From assembly GCF_024834055.1 (NCBI RefSeq), contig NZ_JANUXZ010000004.1, forward strand, positions 62,001-126,000: DNA of 64,000 nucleotides, read 5' to 3'. This DNA comes from Corynebacterium sp. ES2730-CONJ. Lineage in GTDB: Bacteria; Actinomycetota; Actinomycetes; Mycobacteriales; Mycobacteriaceae. Positions 26,051-35,954 of the stretch are shown here, piece after piece; the first letter of the stretch is position 1, and each line of letters begins with the position of its first letter. The position numbers were made by a program, and so were the translations under genes. Below the pieces are notes generated by a model. That model was not told the DNA's origin. It worked only from the letters and a program-made list of their open reading frames with translations, and did not search any database.

Positions 26051-26612
26051 GGATAAGACTCAGCACCTCAGCTCGTGAAGCCGCGTTCTTCTTAAATCCA
26101 CCCCGCACAGCCGATGTGGTAGTAGATGCACCCGGTTTTCTAATTCCTCGCATGGACATACAGAGATGCTCACATTCTAAGACCACAATGACCGATTGGG
26201 CTCCGAGTTTGTCCACCAGGGCATCGGCTACCTGGCTGGTGAGACGTTCTTGAACTTGCGGGCGCTTGGCGTAAAGATCCACTAATCGGGCCAGCTTCGA
26301 TAGGCCAGTCACTTTGCCTGACTCCCCTGGAATATACCCTATATGGGCCCGTCCAAAGAAGGGAACGAGGTGATGTTCACAGGTGGAGTAGATAGGGATA
26401 TCTTTGACTAAGACAATTTCCCGATGGTCCTCGCTGAAGGATTTTTCTAAAACTACTGTGGGATCCTCATACAGCCCCTGAAAAATCTCCTCATAGGCGC
26501 GCGCCACTCGTGCAGGTGTTTCTTTAAGTCCTTCGCGATCAGGGTCTTCCCCGACCGCAATAAGTAATTCTCTCACCGCCTTCTCCGCGCGTATACGGTC
26601 GAATGAACTCAT
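26043..26612 (-). CDS. folE: GTP cyclohydrolase I
   Basis: 189 residues. First step of pterin synthesis from GTP. Zinc ligands in [12 protein letters not shown] and [12 protein letters not shown], and the decisive family motif [19 protein letters not shown]. Overlaps the ftsH stop (ATGA) and the folP start, forming one unit ftsH-folE-folP-folB-folK. Confidence 0.98.
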   Translation of the reverse strand: MSSFDRIRAEKAVRELLIAVGEDPDREGLKETPARVARAYEEIFQGLYEDPTVVLEKSFSEDHREIVLVKDIPIYSTCEHHLVPFFGRAHIGYIPGESGKVTGLSKLARLVDLYAKRPQVQERLTSQVADALVDKLGAQSVIVVLECEHLCMSMRGIRKPGASTTTSAVRGGFKKNAASRAEVLSLIHG

Positions 26613-29122
26613 GGGAGTGGTTCACCTTCATCACGGGTGGTATCCGGCTCTTTATAATGTCGTCCCGAGGTGCTTGGTTGCGCAATTTCAGTGGCCCGAG
26701 AAACCGGGTATTCCTCGTCTGGAGTTTCATCGTGGGCCTCATTATCGTCCCATGAATTCTCGGGGCGTTCTCGTTCCGGCAACCTAAAACCAATCTCTAC
26801 TTCGGTCTTCTTTGCCTCTTCTAGGCCGTAATGATCCAAACCAGGGTGGCGTCCAATCTCGTTGTCGTCCGCTGTCAGTTGACCGCTTACCGATTCACCA
26901 TTTTGGGCAGGCTGGTTCTCTCGATCCGGTGCAGCGGCTGCAGCATAAGGATTATGGGCAATATCGCCTGGGATGACCCAATCAGCTGGTGGAGGCGTCC
27001 CCCCATAACGTCGTGGCAGATGATTCTCATCCTGAGCTAGGTTGTTATCGCTATGGGGTGCTTTATCCCAGGGACGCACGGGGACGGAATTTCTCTCCGG
27101 GTTAAAACCTTCGGCTTTTCTCTTTGCGGCGCGCTCGGCCCGAGCCTTTTTTGAGGCATCCACGATACGGAAGGGTTTCGGAGGTTCTTCCCCGCGCTCG
27201 AGAGCTATCTCGGTGGGTGTTTTAACGGGTTCACGGCCTAGCTGACGGGGGAAGCGATCGTCTTCACCGGGGAAGACCTCCCCCACATCGCGCGGAGTGA
27301 TGCCGCTGAAAAGAGCCTCAAGATCGGGGCGCCTGAGTGTTTCCTTTTCGAGCAATTTCTCCGCGAGCTTGTCCAAGTAGTCTCGGTACTCACGCAGAAT
27401 TCCATAGGCTTCAGCGTGAGCCTTATCCATAAGATATTTCATCTCTTCATCGATCAGCGCTGCTGTTGCCGGTGAATATTCAAGGGATCCTTGGCCAGGG
27501 CGGCCGGAGAAGGGGTCGCCTTGTTCGTCTCCGTATTTCACTAGTCCCAGTTTCGGACTCATACCGTATTCCACCAACATCGATTTAGCGATTTTGGTAG
27601 CCATCTCTATATCAGCGGATGCACCCGTCGTGGGTTCCCCAAAAACTAATTCTTCGGCTGCACGACCGCCCATAGCAAAGACCAGACGGGCATAAAGTTC
27701 ATCACGGTTGTACATGCCCTTGTCATCTTCTTGGGCTGTCATTGCATGTCCCCCGGTCTTGCCGCGGGCCAAAATTGTCACCTTATAGACGCGCTCGATA
27801 TTCTTGAGCGCCCACGCGGCGAGCGTATGTCCACCCTCGTGGTAGGCAGTCACCTTCTTTTCCTTCTCGGAAATAATCTTCGAGGAGCGGCGAGGCCCCC
27901 CTATGACGCGGTCGGTCGCTTCTTCCAGCGCATCTGCAGTGATCACATTGCCGCCCACACGAGCGGTCAAAAGGGCTGCTTCGTTTAAGACATTGGCGAG
28001 ATCAGCGCCTGACATTCCAGCGGTTCGACGAGCCAAGGCTTTGACATCGGCGTCATCTGCAAAAGGTTTTCCTTTGGCGTGAACGGCAAGGATCTGTTCG
28101 CGACCCTTGAGATCCGGATTAGTCACCGGAATCTGCCTATCAAAGCGGCCGGGGCGTAAAAGAGCGGGATCTAAGATATCGGGTCGGTTGGTTGCCGCCA
28201 TAATAATGACACCTTCGCGGTCCCCGAAACCATCCATTTCTACGAGCAGTTGGTTGAGTGTTTGTTCTCGTTCATCGTGGCCCCCTCCCATGCCAGAACC
28301 ACGCTGGCGGCCTACGGCGTCAATCTCATCGACAAAGATAATACAGGGGGAATTTTCCCGTGCTTGTTTGAACAGGTCCCGTACCCTTGAGGCACCAACA
28401 CCCACGAACATCTCAACAAAATCGGAGCCTGAGATGGAGTAGAAGGGTACGCCAGCTTCGCCAGCGACAGCGCGCGCTAAGAGGGTTTTACCAGTGCCCG
28501 GTGGGCCGTAGAGCAAGACTCCGCGCGGAATCTTTGCGCCCACTTGCTCGTAGATCGAGGGGTCTTGCAGAAAATCCTTGATTTCTTGCAGTTCATCCAC
28601 GGCTTCTTCGGCGCCTGCCACATCATCGAAGGTATTGGTTGGCATATCCTTAGTGAGCTCTTTGGCCTTAGAGTTGCCGATCCCAAATAAGCCCCCGCCG
28701 CCTTGCATCCGGCCCATCATCCAGATGATGAGGCCGAAGACGATCACCATCGGTAGGATATAGCCCAACATTTGCAGGAGAATGCTGTCTTGAGTGACAT
28801 TGGTGGTGAATTTCTCAGCACCACTTTGATCCACCGCCTTAAAGATCTCGGGGCTGGTACGCGCAGGGTACTGCGTCAGGATCTTGGTAACGTCTTTTTT
28901 GCCCTCATATTCAATGGGCTCAACTAACTCGAGGCGTAGGCGCTGTTCGCGATCATCGATAGTGACCTCTTTGACATTCTTCTCAGTAAGCTGTGCCAAT
29001 GCCACTGAGGTCTCCACTTTTTGGAAACCTTGGGTACTGGAGCCAAATAGGGTCAGAAGATACAGCATGATCAATGCCACTGCGGCGAGAGATCCAAAGC
29101 GGAGGAATTTCTTGGTGTTCAT
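26609..29122 (-). CDS. ftsH: ATP-dependent zinc metalloprotease FtsH
   Basis: 837 residues. Membrane-anchored AAA+ protease for misfolded or short-lived membrane and cytoplasmic proteins. Membrane helices at about 8-27 and 116-136 flank an extracytoplasmic domain. Walker A GPPGTGKT is at about 206, the second region of homology follows ([20 protein letters not shown]), and the zinc site is HEGGH (His428, His432). The C-terminal 210 residues beyond the protease core are acidic and Pro/Glu/Asn-rich and probably disordered; this makes it longer than the 760-residue mycobacterial form. First gene of the folate operon. Confidence 0.98.
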   Translation of the reverse strand: MNTKKFLRFGSLAAVALIMLYLLTLFGSSTQGFQKVETSVALAQLTEKNVKEVTIDDREQRLRLELVEPIEYEGKKDVTKILTQYPARTSPEIFKAVDQSGAEKFTTNVTQDSILLQMLGYILPMVIVFGLIIWMMGRMQGGGGLFGIGNSKAKELTKDMPTNTFDDVAGAEEAVDELQEIKDFLQDPSIYEQVGAKIPRGVLLYGPPGTGKTLLARAVAGEAGVPFYSISGSDFVEMFVGVGASRVRDLFKQARENSPCIIFVDEIDAVGRQRGSGMGGGHDEREQTLNQLLVEMDGFGDREGVIIMAATNRPDILDPALLRPGRFDRQIPVTNPDLKGREQILAVHAKGKPFADDADVKALARRTAGMSGADLANVLNEAALLTARVGGNVITADALEEATDRVIGGPRRSSKIISEKEKKVTAYHEGGHTLAAWALKNIERVYKVTILARGKTGGHAMTAQEDDKGMYNRDELYARLVFAMGGRAAEELVFGEPTTGASADIEMATKIAKSMLVEYGMSPKLGLVKYGDEQGDPFSGRPGQGSLEYSPATAALIDEEMKYLMDKAHAEAYGILREYRDYLDKLAEKLLEKETLRRPDLEALFSGITPRDVGEVFPGEDDRFPRQLGREPVKTPTEIALERGEEPPKPFRIVDASKKARAERAAKRKAEGFNPERNSVPVRPWDKAPHSDNNLAQDENHLPRRYGGTPPPADWVIPGDIAHNPYAAAAAPDRENQPAQNGESVSGQLTADDNEIGRHPGLDHYGLEEAKKTEVEIGFRLPERERPENSWDDNEAHDETPDEEYPVSRATEIAQPSTSGRHYKEPDTTRDEGEPLP

Positions 29123-29441
29123 AGATGCATCGGTTGATCACTCAGCCATGAGCCAGGTGCTGTGAGCTGATGGGAAGTGGTGAAAAACCGATCCCTTTCT
29201 TGTGGTGTGCGGTCCTTAGAAAAAATTCTTGCTCGCTATCGTCTGGGAGATAGCAGATGCCCGTCTATCAATAGGTATAACGTTAAAAAGTAGCCTAATA
29301 GTTCCAGACACTTCACAGGCACCCGCGAGTACTCACAAGCACTTGAGTTAGCTGGAAGTGAGATCGCTCCCCTGAGCGAAATTCCCTTTGGGAACGTTTA
29401 ACAGGCGTGGGTACCCAGTATGCCCTTTTGACAGGGAAGTT
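29123..29441. other. Intergenic stretch upstream of ftsH / downstream of hpt
   Basis: 319 bases. It must hold the ftsH promoter and the end of the hpt message, but I see no strong consensus promoter. A TTATACCT on the minus strand near 29277 is a possible -10. Small stem-loops lie around 29360-29400. No convincing gene: a 74-codon minus-strand frame here begins inside hpt in another register. Confidence 0.4.
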
Positions 29442-30044
29442 TTAGGACTGATCGCCACCGTTATCGGGGAATAGTCGAGGCTGCAAGGTGCCCACATAGG
29501 GTAGATCTCGATAGCGCTCAGCAAAATCGAGGCCGTATCCGATAACAAACTCATTGGGTATATCGAAGCCAACGTCGAAAAGCGAAATATCGACCTTCAC
29601 AGCTTCGGGCTTGCGCAGCAGGGTGACTACTTCGAGGGATTTAGGCTTGCGATTATTCAGATTGCGCAGCAGCCATTTAAGGGTCAGCCCGGAGTCAATG
29701 ATGTCCTCGACGATCACTACATCGCGGCCTTCTATATTGCGGTCTAGATCTTTTAAGATGCGCACCACTCCGGAGGATGTGGTGGAATTTCCATAAGAGG
29801 ACACCGCCATAAATTCACACTGAGCGGGAATTGAGAGCGCCCGAGCGAAGTCGGTAAGGAAAAAAACGGCACCTTTGAGCACGCAAATCAGGACGATATC
29901 TTGGTCACTATCTCGGTAGTGCTCTGAGACTTTATCGGCCATCTCTTGGATTCGAGTTTTCAGCTGTTCTTCGCTGATTAACACCGCTTCGACATCGGCA
30001 CCATAGCGGTGAGCTGGGACGTTAAAGTCCTTGATCAGTTGCAT
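29442..30044 (-). CDS. hpt: Hypoxanthine phosphoribosyltransferase
   Basis: 200 residues from the ATG at 30044, chosen over a GTG two codons earlier because AGGAAAG stands at the right distance. Salvages hypoxanthine and guanine using PRPP. The PRPP-binding loop is [14 protein letters not shown], and the C-terminal [19 protein letters not shown] is the purine-binding part. Follows tilS with a gap of 82 bases. Confidence 0.97.
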   Translation of the reverse strand: MQLIKDFNVPAHRYGADVEAVLISEEQLKTRIQEMADKVSEHYRDSDQDIVLICVLKGAVFFLTDFARALSIPAQCEFMAVSSYGNSTTSSGVVRILKDLDRNIEGRDVVIVEDIIDSGLTLKWLLRNLNNRKPKSLEVVTLLRKPEAVKVDISLFDVGFDIPNEFVIGYGLDFAERYRDLPYVGTLQPRLFPDNGGDQS

Positions 30045-30126
30045 AGACACTTTCCTACATTCTGCAAATAAAAGGCGATACTACCTTTACAAAGTGTGCC
30101 ACGTTTAGCGTGAGTATTCCATTCTT

Positions 30127-31011
30127 TTATACGTGCTCGATAATCAGATCAGCGCCGCGCCGGCGAATCTGGATTGCACCGCACGCAACCGCCCCTTGAC
30201 CATGCCAGCGCATGATGAGGGCGTTTATAGCCTCCACAGTTGTGGCATTGACGGTGCCTCCATATTCATAAACCAAGCCCCGAATGCTAGCGAGGCGCAC
30301 TGGGGTAGCCAAATTTTGCAGCGTGGAAATATCTGTGGTCACAACCGCCTGCTGACGAATAAACTCGTGGTTCACAGCCACGTGGTGTGCAGCGTGAGCG
30401 AGATTGTCAATCACTCGATCGCCTGCAAGATCTTTAAATAGCGGCAGCAGCTGATAGCGCAACCGGGTACGTAATAATGTTGAGTCGTGGTTCATCGGGT
30501 CTTCCCAATACTCCAACCCCAGTTCGCGACAGGCCCCTTCGGTTTCTTCTCGACGCAGACTTAAGAAGGGCCGGCGTACCTCTCCGTCAGGGAGCATTCC
30601 GGAGGCATGTCCACGAATCAGTGCCATCAGCAGAGTTTCGGCTTGGTCGTTGGCGGTGTGGGCCACCCAAATTTCGGTGCCGTATTCTCTTAGAGCCTGA
30701 TAACGCGCGGCTCGGGCTTGGGCTTCAATATTTCCGGGTGCAACAACGACACGGCGCACCTCCGCGGGGATGCCCAGGGCTTCAGCTTGGGTGGCGGCGC
30801 GGGCAGCTTGAGTATCGGAATTGAGCTGCAGACCGTGATCGATGCAGATGGCTCTTGCTGCTACTCCCTCCGCTGCCGCCGCAGCTACTAGTGCCAGACT
30901 ATCTGCACCACCCGATAATCCGATGACGGGCTTGAGATCTTTAAAGGGTCGCACCGCTTTGCGGCAGAGCAGAAAATGGGGACTCTTATCAGGCCAAAAG
31001 GGCGTAGACAC
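30127..31011 (-). CDS. tilS: tRNA(Ile)-lysidine synthase
   Basis: 294 residues, GTG start. ATP-dependent modification of C34 in tRNA-Ile(CAU). The PP-loop SGGADS is at about residue 34 (VIGLSGGADSLALV), followed by HTANDQAETLLMALIRG. It lacks the long C-terminal domains of E. coli TilS, as in other actinobacteria. Eight bases after dacB. Confidence 0.96.
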   Translation of the reverse strand: MSTPFWPDKSPHFLLCRKAVRPFKDLKPVIGLSGGADSLALVAAAAAEGVAARAICIDHGLQLNSDTQAARAATQAEALGIPAEVRRVVVAPGNIEAQARAARYQALREYGTEIWVAHTANDQAETLLMALIRGHASGMLPDGEVRRPFLSLRREETEGACRELGLEYWEDPMNHDSTLLRTRLRYQLLPLFKDLAGDRVIDNLAHAAHHVAVNHEFIRQQAVVTTDISTLQNLATPVRLASIRGLVYEYGGTVNATTVEAINALIMRWHGQGAVACGAIQIRRRGADLIIEHV

Positions 31012-31019
31012 AATCTGGG

Positions 31020-32288
31020 CTATCCTTGCGCCCGCAGATCGCTCAACAGCTCATCCATGGCGAGGCGTCCTTCTAATACGTCGATATCATTGCCAATAAT
31101 GGCGAAAGAGTACACGGTATTTGATGCACCCTGAACGATCCCCGCCAGGGAGGCAACGTGATCGAGCGTACCTGTTTTAGCACGTACCCATCCCCGCCCG
31201 GCTAAATTCTCATAGCGCGTCGCGAGGGTGCCGGTCCCACCGGCGACGGGGAGGGTAGATAGTAGGGGCCGTAATTGTTCCAAATCCGTGGCGGCACGGA
31301 AGACGATATCCTCAAGCAGCGCACTCGGAATGCGGTTATCCACCGATAGCCCCGAATTGTCTACGAGCCTTATACCGTCCAGATTGAAATAAGGCGCGAG
31401 GACCTCTTGGGTCTTTTCCACTGGCCTTACAGGATCGATTTCTCGGGCAATGGCTTCAGCCATGACATTATCCGAATCCTCCATCATTCTCTCGAGACGT
31501 TGCTCTAGGGGCGCGGACTCGTGGCGGAAAATCTCCGGCAGAGTGTCGACGTTTGTTAGCGTGGTTAGGCCAAAGGTGTCCACCCCTACCCGGGCGGCCA
31601 CTTCTTGGGCTACGTCGAGCGCAGGAGTGTGACTCCTCGGTACGTAGCCACTTTCTGCCCCTAATCGCCCTTCATTGATCATGACCGATTGGATGGGGGC
31701 TACAAATCCGCCATCAATATCCCTTGGATCCCAGCCTGGCATGAATTCTGGTGCTCTAAAGGCGGAATTATCCACCAAGATGGCCCGCACCTCAGGCAAC
31801 TGTGAGGTAATCGCTTGGGCCATCTCATCCAAGTCTGCAGCCCTTAAACTAACATCACCCGCTCCTTTGATGACCGCGGTATGTTGGTCTTGGGCTACTA
31901 CGGAGGTGCTGATTGTTTTCTCCGGTCCGAGTGCGATAAGAGCTGCCGCCGCGGTGAGCATCTTCGCGGTGGACGCAGGTTTGAGAGCCAAAGCAGCGTT
32001 TTTATCCACAACTACATCACCTGTTGCTGTATTACGCACCTTGAAACTGGCTGTACCCAAGCGAGGATCGTTGAGGAATCTATCGACAAGGCGCAGCTTC
32101 GCTGGGTCGTATGTGGAGTCACTTAGGGCTGAGATGGGGATAACTTTAGGGTTTTCTAAAGGATTGGCGTGCGTGGGGGCGTCATAGTAAAGCTTATTGC
32201 GCTCGTTGACGATGACTGCCGTACCAGCGGTTGCTCCCACTACCACGGTTGCTGTTATTGTTGCGATCCACCATTGTGCTTTTTTCAT
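31020..32288 (-). CDS. dacB: D-alanyl-D-alanine carboxypeptidase/endopeptidase, PBP4 (S13) family
   Basis: 422 residues. One N-terminal membrane segment (about 8-28) anchors or exports it. Active-site motifs: STAK (in KPASTAKML), SDN (in MEDSDNVMAE) and KTG (in RAKTGTLDHV), spaced as in PBP4. It trims or cleaves peptidoglycan peptides. Divergent from ppa; first of the dacB-tilS-hpt run. Confidence 0.94.
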   Translation of the reverse strand: MKKAQWWIATITATVVVGATAGTAVIVNERNKLYYDAPTHANPLENPKVIPISALSDSTYDPAKLRLVDRFLNDPRLGTASFKVRNTATGDVVVDKNAALALKPASTAKMLTAAAALIALGPEKTISTSVVAQDQHTAVIKGAGDVSLRAADLDEMAQAITSQLPEVRAILVDNSAFRAPEFMPGWDPRDIDGGFVAPIQSVMINEGRLGAESGYVPRSHTPALDVAQEVAARVGVDTFGLTTLTNVDTLPEIFRHESAPLEQRLERMMEDSDNVMAEAIAREIDPVRPVEKTQEVLAPYFNLDGIRLVDNSGLSVDNRIPSALLEDIVFRAATDLEQLRPLLSTLPVAGGTGTLATRYENLAGRGWVRAKTGTLDHVASLAGIVQGASNTVYSFAIIGNDIDVLEGRLAMDELLSDLRAQG

Positions 32289-32445
32289 TTGTTCTCAAAT
32301 ATAGTCCACTGGCTGTGACATCGGGTAGATTTGTTGTGCTCACTGAACCGTCGCCTGCCACCCTGATGCTCAGGCGTGGGGTAGAATATCGGTCGTTGTC
32401 ATATTCGTTGAGACTAAGGTCTTTACATAAGGAGTGGAGAACTCT

Positions 32446-32919
32446 ATGAGCGTGGAAGTAACCATCGAGATTCCTAAGGGATCGCGTAATAAATACGAAG
32501 TCGACCACGAGACCGGCAAGGTCTACCTCGACCGCTACCTATTTACCCCTATGGCCTACCCACTAGATTATGGCTTTATTGACCACACGCTGGGCGAGGA
32601 CGGCGATCCTCTTGACGCCCTAGTAATCCTCCCTGAGCCGGTATTCCCTGGCGTTATCGTTACTGCCCGCCCCGTAGGCGTATTTAAGATGACCGACGAA
32701 GCTGGTGGCGACGACAAGTTGCTGTGCGTAATCGATGATCCCCGCTGGGCCCACATTCAAGATATTGACGATGTGAGCACCTCGCTGAAGGATGAGATCG
32801 AGCACTTCTTTGTGCACTATAAGGATCTGGAGCCTAATAAAGACGTCACTGGTTCTGGTTGGGGCAATAAAGCTGAGGCCGAGAAAATCCATCACGAAGC
32901 TATCGAGCGCTTCAAATAA
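32446..32919 (+). CDS. ppa: Inorganic pyrophosphatase, family I
   Basis: 157 residues from the ATG at 32446, preceded by AAGGAG; an upstream TTG/ATG in frame at 32434 is less likely. Hydrolyses pyrophosphate. The metal-binding signature DGDPLDALV and [20 protein letters not shown] are conserved. Divergent from dacB. Confidence 0.98.
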   Translation: MSVEVTIEIPKGSRNKYEVDHETGKVYLDRYLFTPMAYPLDYGFIDHTLGEDGDPLDALVILPEPVFPGVIVTARPVGVFKMTDEAGGDDKLLCVIDDPRWAHIQDIDDVSTSLKDEIEHFFVHYKDLEPNKDVTGSGWGNKAEAEKIHHEAIERFK

Positions 32920-32944
32920 TCTCACCTCATAAGGCTTGCACTAA

Positions 32945-32982
32945 GGGGCCTTATCTCTTCGACTCCGAAGGGATAGGGCCCC
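32945..32982 (+). terminator. Strong stem-loop after ppa
   Basis: GGGGCCTTATCTCTTCG and CGAAGGGATAGGGCCCC pair over 17 bp with two G-U type mismatches and a 4-base loop. No T-run follows, so it may be an attenuator or message-end stabiliser between ppa and the rhodanese gene. Confidence 0.65.
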
Positions 32983-33013
32983 TCGTGCTTGGTAAAGGAG
33001 GTAGCATCAAATT

Positions 33014-33304
33014 ATGCGTGAAATTACCGTGAGGGAAGTCCCTCAGAACTGCCAGCTTATCGACGTCCGCGAGGCCGATGAATTTGCGGAAGTCCGCGCC
33101 CGAGGCGCGGTGAATATTCCTATGTCTGCGATTAAGGAGCGATGTGAGGAGATCGATAAAACAAGTGAGGTTTATGTGATCTGCAAGGCCGGCGGACGGT
33201 CCGCTCGGGTGGGTGCATTCTTAGAAGCACAAGGATTCGATGTTATCAATATCGCTGGTGGCACAGACGCATGGCTTGCCGCCGGACTGGATATCGCATC
33301 TTAA
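33014..33304 (+). CDS. Single-domain rhodanese-like sulfurtransferase
   Basis: 96 residues. The rhodanese fold is plain: QLIDVREADEFAEVRARGAVNIPMS (here in pieces: LIDVREADEF, ARGAVNIPMS), then the active-site loop CKAGGRSARVG with the catalytic Cys. GGTDAW near the end is typical. AGGAGG stands before the ATG. Single-domain rhodaneses carry persulfide sulfur; the acceptor is unknown. Confidence 0.92.
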   Translation: MREITVREVPQNCQLIDVREADEFAEVRARGAVNIPMSAIKERCEEIDKTSEVYVICKAGGRSARVGAFLEAQGFDVINIAGGTDAWLAAGLDIAS

Positions 33305-33329
33305 TCTTCGCTACAGTTACCTACTAGGA

Positions 33330-33356
33330 CCTGAGCCCCGCGTGGCTCAGGTTTTT
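33330..33356 (+). terminator. Intrinsic terminator of the rhodanese gene
   Basis: CCTGAGCC-CCGCGT-GGCTCAGG followed by TTTTTT. Confidence 0.92.
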
Positions 33357-33721
33357 TGTTGGAAAAACAGACATTCGGACATATATCGGGCATATCAACG
33401 CCCAAGTCTCAACGCTGTTATGAAAATCACACTGGCCTATCCTTTGACTATTATCACACTAATCAAGTAGTCAGTAACCCATATTTCTTCATACTATTAG
33501 ATACCAACAGGTGTTTTAGCTGAAAAATTATGCAAGGGTGGAATTTATTCCGTTCTTGTGCCCTAGCCGCACACGCTCAATGGCACCCCTTCCGATTAGT
33601 TTTGTTTTGCCCTTGCTTTCCCTCCACAGAAGGTGCACTATAGGTCTTAACGGCAGCAGAAAGGCTGCGGCCGGGAAAACAAAAACTACTCTTAATACTC
33701 GAAGGAATGAGTTAAAAAATC
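33357..33721. other. Gene-free stretch before the small ORF
   Basis: 365 bases, AT-richer than the surroundings. Overlapping short frames exist (one of 83 codons from 33538) but they look unlike coding sequence. A TATAGG at 33639-33644 is a possible -10 for the small ORF, with only weak upstream -35 candidates. Confidence 0.35.
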
Positions 33722-33862
33722 ATGAGCAACGGCAACGGATTCCTCTCAAACTTGATATCCGGCCTTCCATTTGTATCCTCGCACTCTGATGACGAGGGTT
33801 CGGCTCCAAGCATTCACAATACGATGGCCACCTCTGCTGCCACCATGCAGCATATGTTCTAA
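33722..33862 (+). CDS. Candidate small protein (46 residues), possible mycomembrane peptide
   Basis: ATG-start frame of 46 residues beginning MSNGNGFLSNLISGLPF and rich in Ser, Asn, Thr and Met. Codon choice is like the neighbouring genes and the stop lies 12 bases before a strong terminator, which shows that this stretch is transcribed as its own unit. The GAAGGA at 33701-33706 is 15 bases from the ATG, longer than ideal. The size and Ser-rich make-up recall corynebacterial PorA, PorH and ProtX, which are not cleaved and some of which are O-mycoloylated on Ser. I see no sequence match, so this is a hypothesis. Confidence 0.45.
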   Translation: MSNGNGFLSNLISGLPFVSSHSDDEGSAPSIHNTMATSAATMQHMF

Positions 33863-33873
33863 TTTAAAAAGTT

Positions 33874-33912
33874 AAGCCCCAGATAAAACATAGTTTTATC
33901 TGGGGCTTTTTT
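33874..33912 (+). terminator. Strong terminator after the small ORF
   Basis: AAGCCCCAGATAAAA and TTTTATCTGGGGCTT, perfect 15-bp arms, 5-base loop, then TTTT. Confidence 0.95.
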
Positions 33913-33988
33913 CGTCCACTGACCGGTCAATAGTATCCACATATAGTATTAGGCTAAAAAATAGCAACACTCCCAGCATGCTCACAGT

Positions 33989-34480
33989 ATGATAGGTGTC
34001 ATGCCCACATTCGAAATCCCCACCGCGCTGCTCGAGTCACCCTCGTTCCAGCTGGAACGACTGCGTCGACGCACTCGCGATATCATCGAAGCCGGCCTCG
34101 TGGACAAAGAAGTAAGCCTACGCGAGTTTTGGGTCCTTTCGTGTTTGATGAACACCAATGCCACCAGTCAGACCGCGCTGTGTGAGTTACTAGCAGTAGA
34201 TGCTTCCGATATGGTTCGTCTCATCGATGCCCTGGAAAAGAAGAAGTGGGTCAAAAGAGAACGAGACGCAAAGGATCGCCGCCGCCAAATTGTTAGGGCG
34301 ACGAAAAAAGGTCGTAAAGCCCAAGAAGAATTGGCCACCATTGTTAGTCAGGCCGAACACACCGCTTTGTATGAGTCCACACATAAGCAGTTAAAGCACT
34401 TGCGGCGCCTGGCCCACGCCATCATTGATGCTGAGCTCAGCGACGCACAGAGCACTCTGGATGAGAACAGTCTTCATTAG
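33989..34480 (+). CDS. MarR-family transcriptional regulator
   Basis: 163 residues (or 159 from the ATG at 34001). Winged helix-turn-helix: REFWVLSCLMNTNATSQTALCELLAVDASDMVRLIDALEKKKWVKRERD carries the recognition helix (VDASDMVRLIDALE) and the wing (RDAKDRRRQIVRATKKG, with the DxRxR of MarR proteins). The ligand is unknown. It converges with ppk2, overlapping its stop by 4 bases; no operon partner is adjacent, so target genes are elsewhere or its own. Confidence 0.9.
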   Translation: MIGVMPTFEIPTALLESPSFQLERLRRRTRDIIEAGLVDKEVSLREFWVLSCLMNTNATSQTALCELLAVDASDMVRLIDALEKKKWVKRERDAKDRRRQIVRATKKGRKAQEELATIVSQAEHTALYESTHKQLKHLRRLAHAIIDAELSDAQSTLDENSLH

Positions 34481-35373
34481 TCGCCAATGCGATCTCGCCC
34501 CCGCATAACGATCAGGGGGTCTGGTTCACCAACCACGTCATAATCCTTGTTGGTATATTCAAATTTGCTCAAGATATAACGCATGGCGTTTAAGCGAGCC
34601 CGCTTCTTGTCATTCGAGCGAATAGTAATCCATGGGGACTCATCGGTGTCGGTATACCTAAACTGCTCTTCCTTCGCTTGGGTATAGTCGTCCCAGCGAT
34701 CTAAGGAAGCGAGATCCATAGGCGAGAGCTTCCATTGACGCACGGGGTCAACTTGGCGAATAGCGAAGCGCGTGCGCTGCTCTTTTTGTGATACGGAGAA
34801 CCAAAACTTCGTTAGTGATATGCCAGAGCCGAGAATCATATTTTCCAGCATTGGAACTTCGCGCAGAAATTCTGCGTGCTGCGACTCGGTACAAAACCCC
34901 ATGACGCGTTCTACTCCCGAGCGGTTGTACCACGAACGGTCAAAAAAGACGATCTCGCCGGCACTAGGAAAGTGCTCAATATACCGTTGGAAATACCAGG
35001 AGGTCGATTCCCTCGGGGATGGCTTCTCTAGGGCCACCGTGCGTGCACCACGGGGATTGAGATGCTCGTTAAAGCGCTTAATGGTTCCACCCTTGCCGGC
35101 GGCATCCCGCCCCTCAAAAAGAATGATATGGCGCTGACCCGTATCCTTGGTCCAGTTCTGCCATTTGAGGAGCTCAATCTGTAATTGGCGCTTTTCATGT
35201 TCGTATTCTTCGCGGGTAAGACGCTCGGAATAGGGATAACCTTGACGCCACGTATCAACGGGTGTTCCATCCGGTGCTAGGAGGACCGGATCATCCTCAT
35301 CGGTATCGTCAACGATATAACCCTCGGTGGCAGCGAGGTCGATGACGGGCAGGTCATTATCGTTATCAGCCAT
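34477..35373 (-). CDS. ppk2: Polyphosphate kinase 2
   Basis: 298 residues from the ATG at 35373 (a TTG two codons earlier is less likely). Transfers phosphate between polyphosphate and nucleoside diphosphates. Walker A GRDAAGKGGTIKRF, then EKPSPRESTSWYFQRYI, the lid and Walker B region IVFFDRSWYNRSGVERV are those of class I PPK2. C. glutamicum relies on such enzymes for polyphosphate metabolism. No clear ribosome binding site: possibly leaderless. Confidence 0.95.
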   Translation of the reverse strand: MADNDNDLPVIDLAATEGYIVDDTDEDDPVLLAPDGTPVDTWRQGYPYSERLTREEYEHEKRQLQIELLKWQNWTKDTGQRHIILFEGRDAAGKGGTIKRFNEHLNPRGARTVALEKPSPRESTSWYFQRYIEHFPSAGEIVFFDRSWYNRSGVERVMGFCTESQHAEFLREVPMLENMILGSGISLTKFWFSVSQKEQRTRFAIRQVDPVRQWKLSPMDLASLDRWDDYTQAKEEQFRYTDTDESPWITIRSNDKKRARLNAMRYILSKFEYTNKDYDVVGEPDPLIVMRGRDRIGD

Positions 35374-35443
35374 ATACAAAGCATACCCCGCACGCTCAAA
35401 TATTGCCCATGATTACTAGCCTGATAATCGATAATATACGCAT

Positions 35444-35481
35444 AAAAGAAGTCCGCATTCTCACGAATGCGGACTTCTTTT
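35444..35481. terminator. Bidirectional terminator between ppk2 upstream region and porins
   Basis: AAAAGAAGTCCGCATTC and GAATGCGGACTTCTTTT, perfect 17-bp arms with a TCAC loop. Ends the porin transcript, 42 bases after the last stop. Confidence 0.93.
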
Positions 35482-35522
35482 ATTTAAAGATATTAGCTGC
35501 TCTATAAGTCAGCCCATTCAGC

Positions 35523-35690
35523 TTACTTGAGGAAGCTGAGCAGATCGCTAACGCGACCGAGGTGCTTAGCGAGAGCCAAGAAGATGTCGATGAGGCCACC
35601 GATGAGGCCTTCGTTGGAAAGGCCGGTCCACTGCGTGATGGCCTCGGTGAAACCTTCGTATGCCTTTACTGATGCTTCGCTCTTGTTCAT
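35523..35690 (-). CDS. Small PorA-like mycomembrane channel protein
   Basis: 55 residues (MNKSEASVKAYEGFTEAI...), below usual ORF cut-offs. AGGAG lies 6 bases before the ATG. No signal peptide; an amphipathic helical stretch (GLIGGLIDIFLALAKHLG) with Ser and Thr near the N-terminus. C. glutamicum has PorA (45 residues) and PorH (57) encoded together next to groEL, forming a heteromeric outer-membrane channel that needs O-mycoloylation. Size, position and neighbour support the same role. Sequence identity to known PorA is low as such peptides diverge quickly, so which of the two is PorA is inferred from order. Confidence 0.78.
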   Translation of the reverse strand: MNKSEASVKAYEGFTEAITQWTGLSNEGLIGGLIDIFLALAKHLGRVSDLLSFLK

Positions 35691-35750
35691 TTAATTCTCC
35701 TGAAATTTTGAGAGGTGAAAGATTTATTTATGAGGCAGGATGCCTAGCTA

Positions 35751-35936
35751 CTATTCAGCAGCAGCCTTGGTAGGAACCTCGAAGTAGCCCTTGGTCTCAC
35801 CAGCGAGGCTCTCGATGTTGTAGAAGAAAGAACCGAGGCTCTTGAGGAAGCCTGGGAAATCCTTGAAGAGGTTACCGAGGGCTTCGACGAACTTCTTGAA
35901 GTTGTTGAACTGATCGACGATCATAGAAACATCCAT
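35751..35936 (-). CDS. Small PorH-like mycomembrane channel protein
   Basis: 61 residues starting MDVSMIVDQFNNFKKFVEAL, with AAGGAG before the ATG. No signal sequence. The heptad pattern of Phe, Leu and Val in FNNFKKFVEALGNLFKDF and FLKSLGSFFYNIESLAGET forms an amphipathic helix like that of PorH (which in C. glutamicum starts MDLSLLKETL). It is followed after 60 bases by the PorA-like gene, so they share a message. A hairpin lies in the 5' UTR just before the ribosome binding site. Confidence 0.8.
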   Translation of the reverse strand: MDVSMIVDQFNNFKKFVEALGNLFKDFPGFLKSLGSFFYNIESLAGETKGYFEVPTKAAAE

Positions 35937-35954
35937 GAAAATCTCCTTGTGTTG

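Noticed and set aside
33538..33789. 83-codon frame overlapping the small ORF
   Set aside because: Different register from the 46-residue ORF, with poorer codon use, and it ends well before the terminator.
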